This document shows, in pieces, positions 60,823-64,000 of a DNA stretch of 64,000 nucleotides. This stretch comes from Candidatus Methanoperedentaceae archaeon GB37 (GTDB lineage Archaea > Halobacteriota > Methanosarcinia > Methanosarcinales > EX4572-44): assembly GCA_905171695.1 (NCBI GenBank), contig LR991653.1, positions 958,258 to 1,022,257 of the forward strand. The letters run 5' to 3'. The stretch's first letter is position 1; every line of letters begins with the position of its first letter. The translations under genes and the position numbers were made by a program. The notes beneath the pieces are model-generated. The model was given only the letters and a program-made list of their open reading frames with translations, had not been told where the DNA came from and made no database searches.

Positions 60823-61005
60823 ATGAAACATGACTTAACAGAGATACTCTGCTGCCCCACGTGCAAAGGCGACCTCGAACTGGAGATAGAGGAAGAAGAC
60901 GAGAGAGAGATCATAAGAGGCACGCTGAAGTGCAGAAAATGTAATGAGATCTATCCGATCGAGGACGGCATACCCAACATGCTACCACCAGAGATCCGCG
61001 AGTAA
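60823..61005 (+). CDS. Trm112-like zinc-binding protein
   Basis: 60 aa from ATG 60823, with an AGGAT site before it; an in-frame ATG at 60793 overlaps rnhB and is less likely. Two cysteine pairs, CCPTCKGDL and CRKCNEIYPIEDGIP, form the zinc site of the Trm112 or YcaR family. In archaea Trm112 activates several RNA and protein methyltransferases. It is likely in one operon with rnhB. Confidence 0.85.
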   Translation: MKHDLTEILCCPTCKGDLELEIEEEDEREIIRGTLKCRKCNEIYPIEDGIPNMLPPEIRE

Positions 61006-61125
61006 CGACCAAAAAGAACCCATGAGAGAACGCACCCAGCAAACCGTCTTCAGCTAACCACAGTCAGCGGTTCGACGCTCGTCCAAGAGACCACTCGAGA
61101 GTCAAGACCGTGACTCGAAAGGAGG

Positions 61126-61150
61126 AAATTTTTTTCCAATTTTTTTTTCT
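61126..61150 (+). terminator. T-rich terminator
   Basis: Two runs of T, at 61129-61135 and 61140-61148, lie about 125 bases after the Trm112-like stop. Archaeal RNA polymerase stops at such T-tracts without a hairpin. I see no gene between 61006 and 61235. Confidence 0.55.
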
Positions 61151-61235
61151 GTTCATTCTTTCAGATGTAGCAGGGAAAGAATTATCATCAATAATAATAT
61201 CTTATCTCTTCAGTTTCACTTTGAAGGATGTGTCA

Positions 61236-62108
61236 ATGGTGGTGAAAGACAGACATGTGATGGAACTGCTTGGAAGAGCGCGAGTAGTGGTTGAAAACGG
61301 GAAGGTGGTCGAGGTAGGGAAGCCAATGACTGAGTACTGCCCAATCTTCGAGAAGATAAGGGGCTACAAGAAGCTCACAGAGAATATTGTCCGTGAAAAT
61401 ACCGAGTTTCGAATCGCAGACTTTGGACTCTTCACAGGAGACCGTGAGATCGAGATGGAGACATTCGTTGGATTCGGGGCGTCCGAGGTCTTCCAGACGG
61501 TGCTCGATCGTGGCTTGCTCGATGCTGCGGTCATTGCAGGCGACGGGATCGGTACCATAATCACTGCCAACCCAACACTCGTCCAAGGCATTGGAGCAAG
61601 GATATCAGGACTCGTCGAGACCACACCAATCCCAAAACTGATTGAGAGAGTCAAAGAAGCAGGAGGGATCGTGCTCGACCCAGAAACCGCAAAGCTCGAC
61701 ATGGCAGCCGGCGTTGAAAAAGCGATCGAACTTGGGCACAAAAAGATCGGCGTAACAGTCGCGTCACTCGATGACGCAAAGAAAATTCGAGACGTCGCAG
61801 CAGAACACCCAGACGTAACAGTAGTAGAGTTTGGCGTGCACACAACCGGCATGCCACCCGAAGAAGCTCGAGAGTTCGTAAACCTCGTTGACCTGACCAC
61901 AGGATGTGCCTCCAAGTGGGTGCGCCACTATGCAGCAGAACGTGGACCACTCGTCCAAGGCGGTACAGCCGTTCCAATCTACGCATTCACACAGATCGGA
62001 AAAGAACTCCTGATCGAACGGGCAAAAGACGTCGAACAACCCCTCCTCCTAAACACCCAAGAACTACCACACCTCCCAGAGAAAAAACAACCAAGACCAC
62101 TGGTATGA
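61236..62108 (+). CDS. Methanogenesis marker protein 8 (DUF2099 type)
   Basis: 290 aa from ATG 61236. The frame extends upstream to 61110, but that part crosses the T-tracts and is AT-rich, while KDRHVMELLGRARVVVENGKV is the normal start of the family. Typical stretches are MTEYCPIFEKIRG, IADFGLFT, AGDGIGTIITANPTLVQGIG, SGLVETTPIPKLIE and TTGCASKWVR. It is found in methanogens and relatives with methyl-coenzyme M or alkyl-coenzyme M chemistry; the biochemical role is not established. This gene is the strongest clue to the lineage. The C-terminal 20 residues are Pro- and Gln-rich. Confidence 0.82.
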   Translation: MVVKDRHVMELLGRARVVVENGKVVEVGKPMTEYCPIFEKIRGYKKLTENIVRENTEFRIADFGLFTGDREIEMETFVGFGASEVFQTVLDRGLLDAAVIAGDGIGTIITANPTLVQGIGARISGLVETTPIPKLIERVKEAGGIVLDPETAKLDMAAGVEKAIELGHKKIGVTVASLDDAKKIRDVAAEHPDVTVVEFGVHTTGMPPEEAREFVNLVDLTTGCASKWVRHYAAERGPLVQGGTAVPIYAFTQIGKELLIERAKDVEQPLLLNTQELPHLPEKKQPRPLV

Positions 62109-62294
62109 AAAACATCCCAGAGACCGACCACCAACCCCAAGAGAAGTGGTAGTCTCCCAATTATAGTATTAGACAAAATTTTATTGTGAGTGTAACGGAG
62201 TGTGCTTATTCTAGATCCGATTAAGGAGTGAAGTGGTGTTAAGGGGGAAGTGGCGCATCATTGATATAATACTTGGTTGGAGGGTGTAACTATT

Positions 62295-63053
62295 ATGGCT
62301 AAGGGTGGGCAACACTTTCTGGTGGATCGGCGAGTACTTGCACGCATCGTTGAAGTGGCAGATTTGAATCTTGGTGACGTGGTACTTGAGATCGGTGCTG
62401 GAACTGGAAACCTTACAGAAGTGCTTTCAGAGTATGCGGGTAGAGTCATTGCTATTGAAAAAGACCTTTCCCTTGTAAGAGAGCTCAACAATACAGTTGT
62501 GAGTGAGAATGTTGATGTCATCCATGCTGATGCGCTCAAGATAGATTTTCCACCGTTCAACAAGGTGGTCTCGAACCTTCCTTATCAGATCTCCTCGCCA
62601 GTGACTTTCAAACTCTTCAATTACGAGTTCGACCTTGCGGTCCTTATGTACCAAGACGAGTTTGCAAGACGCATCGTAGCAGAGAGTGGGAGAAAAGAGT
62701 ACGGTCGTCTCACGGTTATGGCACAGTACTTTGCAGAGACAAAGCTCCTCTTTAAGGTCCCAAGGGGTGCATTTAAACCGCAACCAGCCGTAAGCTCTGC
62801 AGTGGTCAGATTAGAGATGAGAAAGAGACCACGTGGCGCTATCGATGAAGAATTCTTCTCGCGGGTTGTTAGAGCGGCGTTTGCCCATCGCCGAAAGAAA
62901 CTCAAGAATACACTCCTTGCAAACCTGCCCGTGGAGAGAGAGGAGTTAGAGAAGCTCTCACCAGAGCTCTTGGAGGTGCGAGCTGAGAACCTGACTCTTG
63001 CAGAGTTTATCGAACTTGCGAACACTCTCTACTCCAGCCGGTATATTCTCTGA
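62295..63053 (+). CDS. rsmA: 16S rRNA dimethyladenosine transferase
   Basis: 252 aa from ATG 62295, with a GGAGGGTGT site 8 bases before it. The SAM site is VLEIGAGTGNLTEVLS, the acidic loop is IAIEKD, and the catalytic motif IV is NLPYQISSPVTF. The C-terminal helical domain has FKPQPAVSSAVVRL and AFAHRRKKLKNTL. It dimethylates two adenosines at the 3' end of 16S rRNA (KsgA/Dim1). Its last 47 bases overlap the convergent gene on the other strand. Confidence 0.95.
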   Translation: MAKGGQHFLVDRRVLARIVEVADLNLGDVVLEIGAGTGNLTEVLSEYAGRVIAIEKDLSLVRELNNTVVSENVDVIHADALKIDFPPFNKVVSNLPYQISSPVTFKLFNYEFDLAVLMYQDEFARRIVAESGRKEYGRLTVMAQYFAETKLLFKVPRGAFKPQPAVSSAVVRLEMRKRPRGAIDEEFFSRVVRAAFAHRRKKLKNTLLANLPVEREELEKLSPELLEVRAENLTLAEFIELANTLYSSRYIL

Positions 63054-64000
63054 AGAGCAGGTTATTATACTCATAAACGGGTTTGAAGTCCCAGTACTTA
63101 TACATTTCATCCTTTGTTGCATATCTGGTTATTGACTTGCCAGTGCGAGAGATAACACCGCAATCACAGGCAAAAAGAGTATCGTATGCTATGTACTCTA
63201 CCCATGCGTGTCGTTCATTCCTGCACCACCCCATAACCACTTTGGCTGGAATAACCTCTTTCACAAAGCGATTCTCTCGGTCGAGGATGGAGACTTCACC
63301 GCTGAGCAGCATGGAGCATACCGCTGTTGCATAGTCTTCACAATCACCTCTTCTTCCGTTGAAGAGGTAGTAATCTGGATTTGTGTAGTAATCAATTTTA
63401 CCTGGTTGTTGGAGGCTTTTATCTTTGAACTGTACCGAGTCTGAAACGTATTCTCCTTTAAACAGTTTATCGTTCCATGCGAGTACTGTTCCGTCTGTGT
63501 CCACATAGGCGGCAACCTTCTGGTCTTTGTATCTTATCTTTCCATCAGGTGAGACGTATAACTGGTTTGCGTAGTACTTCACCCATTCGTTCTCTGGTAT
63601 GATGTAACTGGTTGGGTCTTTCGGTCTCCAATAATCGGGTTTGGTGTTCATGATGCACTCTCGAAGTGTTGGGGTGTTGTTGGTGTTCTCTGCAACCCTT
63701 TGGGGACTGTTGTTATCGCTCGTTGCATCGAGTTGAGGGGAGTTCATGTAATCCTCGCTCGCTTCGGATCTATAGGTCTTCTCGTTCGTATCTACCGTGC
63801 AGCTTGCAGAGCCGTTCTTGGTGCAGATTCTTGATTTATCTTTACTGCCGCCTCTTTCTTCATGTGACTTGAGGGTGTTCTCTGGTATCTCTGTAGGTTT
63901 GAGGATGTGGAGGATCAGAGTTCTGATATAGTCCCATCTGGTGTGAGAACTGCCTCCATCATGCCACGCGCCGGTCTCGTTGACACGGAGTTTTCCACAG
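63007..64000 (-). CDS. Transglutaminase-like protein, 5' end outside window
   Basis: The frame stays open from 63007 through base 64000, so at least 330 residues lie in the window; a Met at 63747 is only internal. The upstream part reads GKLRVNETGAWHDGG..HTRWDYIRTL, then a Ser/Lys/Cys linker. The C-terminal domain has RRGDCEDYATAVCSML (Cys of the catalytic triad), then NERHAWVEYI (His) and an Asp-containing segment (FACDCG), as in transglutaminase-like cysteine proteases. Asn- and Tyr-rich composition suggests an extracellular protein. It is convergent with rsmA, overlapping by 47 bases. Confidence 0.65.
   Translation of the reverse strand, partial: CGKLRVNETGAWHDGGSSHTRWDYIRTLILHILKPTEIPENTLKSHEERGGSKDKSRICTKNGSASCTVDTNEKTYRSEASEDYMNSPQLDATSDNNSPQRVAENTNNTPTLRECIMNTKPDYWRPKDPTSYIIPENEWVKYYANQLYVSPDGKIRYKDQKVAAYVDTDGTVLAWNDKLFKGEYVSDSVQFKDKSLQQPGKIDYYTNPDYYLFNGRRGDCEDYATAVCSMLLSGEVSILDRENRFVKEVIPAKVVMGWCRNERHAWVEYIAYDTLFACDCGVISRTGKSITRYATKDEMYKYWDFKPVYEYNNLLFREYTGWSRECSQVR

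Noticed and set aside
61236-62108. MtxX / methanogenesis marker 4 methyltransferase
   Set aside because: The order of conserved stretches (CPIFEK, ETTPIP, TTGCASKW) fits marker 8 (DUF2099) instead.

Overview
The window looks like a chromosome segment of a euryarchaeon (Halobacteriota) of the methanogen / ANME / alkane-oxidising lineages. The clues are a methanogenesis-marker-8 type protein, a HacA-like dehydratase of the kind used for coenzyme B side-chain synthesis, archaeal LonB, archaeal-style SufC-SufBD-Nfu, GyrB, archaeal box A promoters, several leaderless-looking starts and very large multiheme c-type cytochromes. The species cannot be fixed from this sequence alone. Relatives of ANME-1/Syntrophoarchaeia or ANME-2 are my best guess, and this is inference.

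Layout. 1-1.45 kb: a partial membrane-anchored protein of unknown function followed by two dyad-rich sites resembling integron attC. 1.3-6.8 kb: Fe-S assembly genes (nfu-sufC-sufB), then a fused FAD-oxidase/HdrD-like dehydrogenase and a small CMD/AhpD-family protein. 6.9-9.5 kb: decayed IS6-type element, then an HTH regulator overlapping a truncated STT3/AglB-like membrane protein, then an IS5-type scrap. 9.7-16.3 kb: housekeeping block (gyrB, NDH-2-like flavoprotein, lysA, TauE/SafE permease, GT4 glycosyltransferase). 16.3-17.0 kb: tRNA-Glu(CTC) and a 34-copy 16-bp tandem array. 17-44.2 kb: a 27-kb minus-strand locus of extracellular electron-transfer type, with two small membrane-anchored cytochromes, a lipoprotein and three giant cytochromes (about 3320, 2645 and 2458 aa) that combine beta-helix or Ig-like regions with roughly 30-42 heme motifs each. 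44.3-48.8 kb: lonB-tldD-tldE. 49-52.7 kb: lipoprotein, HacA-like enzyme, a proteasome-like Ntn-hydrolase candidate and a 56-aa partner. 52.9-57.6 kb: a graveyard of IS5 and IS630 elements around a broken membrane-protein gene. 57.7-64 kb: tRNA-Pro(GGG), CorA-like protein, small membrane proteins, rnhB, a Trm112-like protein, methanogenesis marker 8, rsmA and a partial transglutaminase-like protein cut by the window end.

The most unusual part is the giant-cytochrome locus. The three big genes share a post-leader motif and an almost identical C-terminal tail. Giants 1 and 2 have identical 70-bp promoters, and a 530-bp near-identical direct repeat flanks giant 2, so it looks like a duplicated 8-kb cassette. 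Inside the proteins a six-heme module (about 200 residues) recurs, and several CxxCH motifs have unusual spacing. A plausible job is secreted or cell-surface electron conduits. The small membrane-anchored cytochromes encoded downstream of giant 1 (translationally coupled at GTGA) could link them to the membrane. This functional picture is inference from motifs and context.
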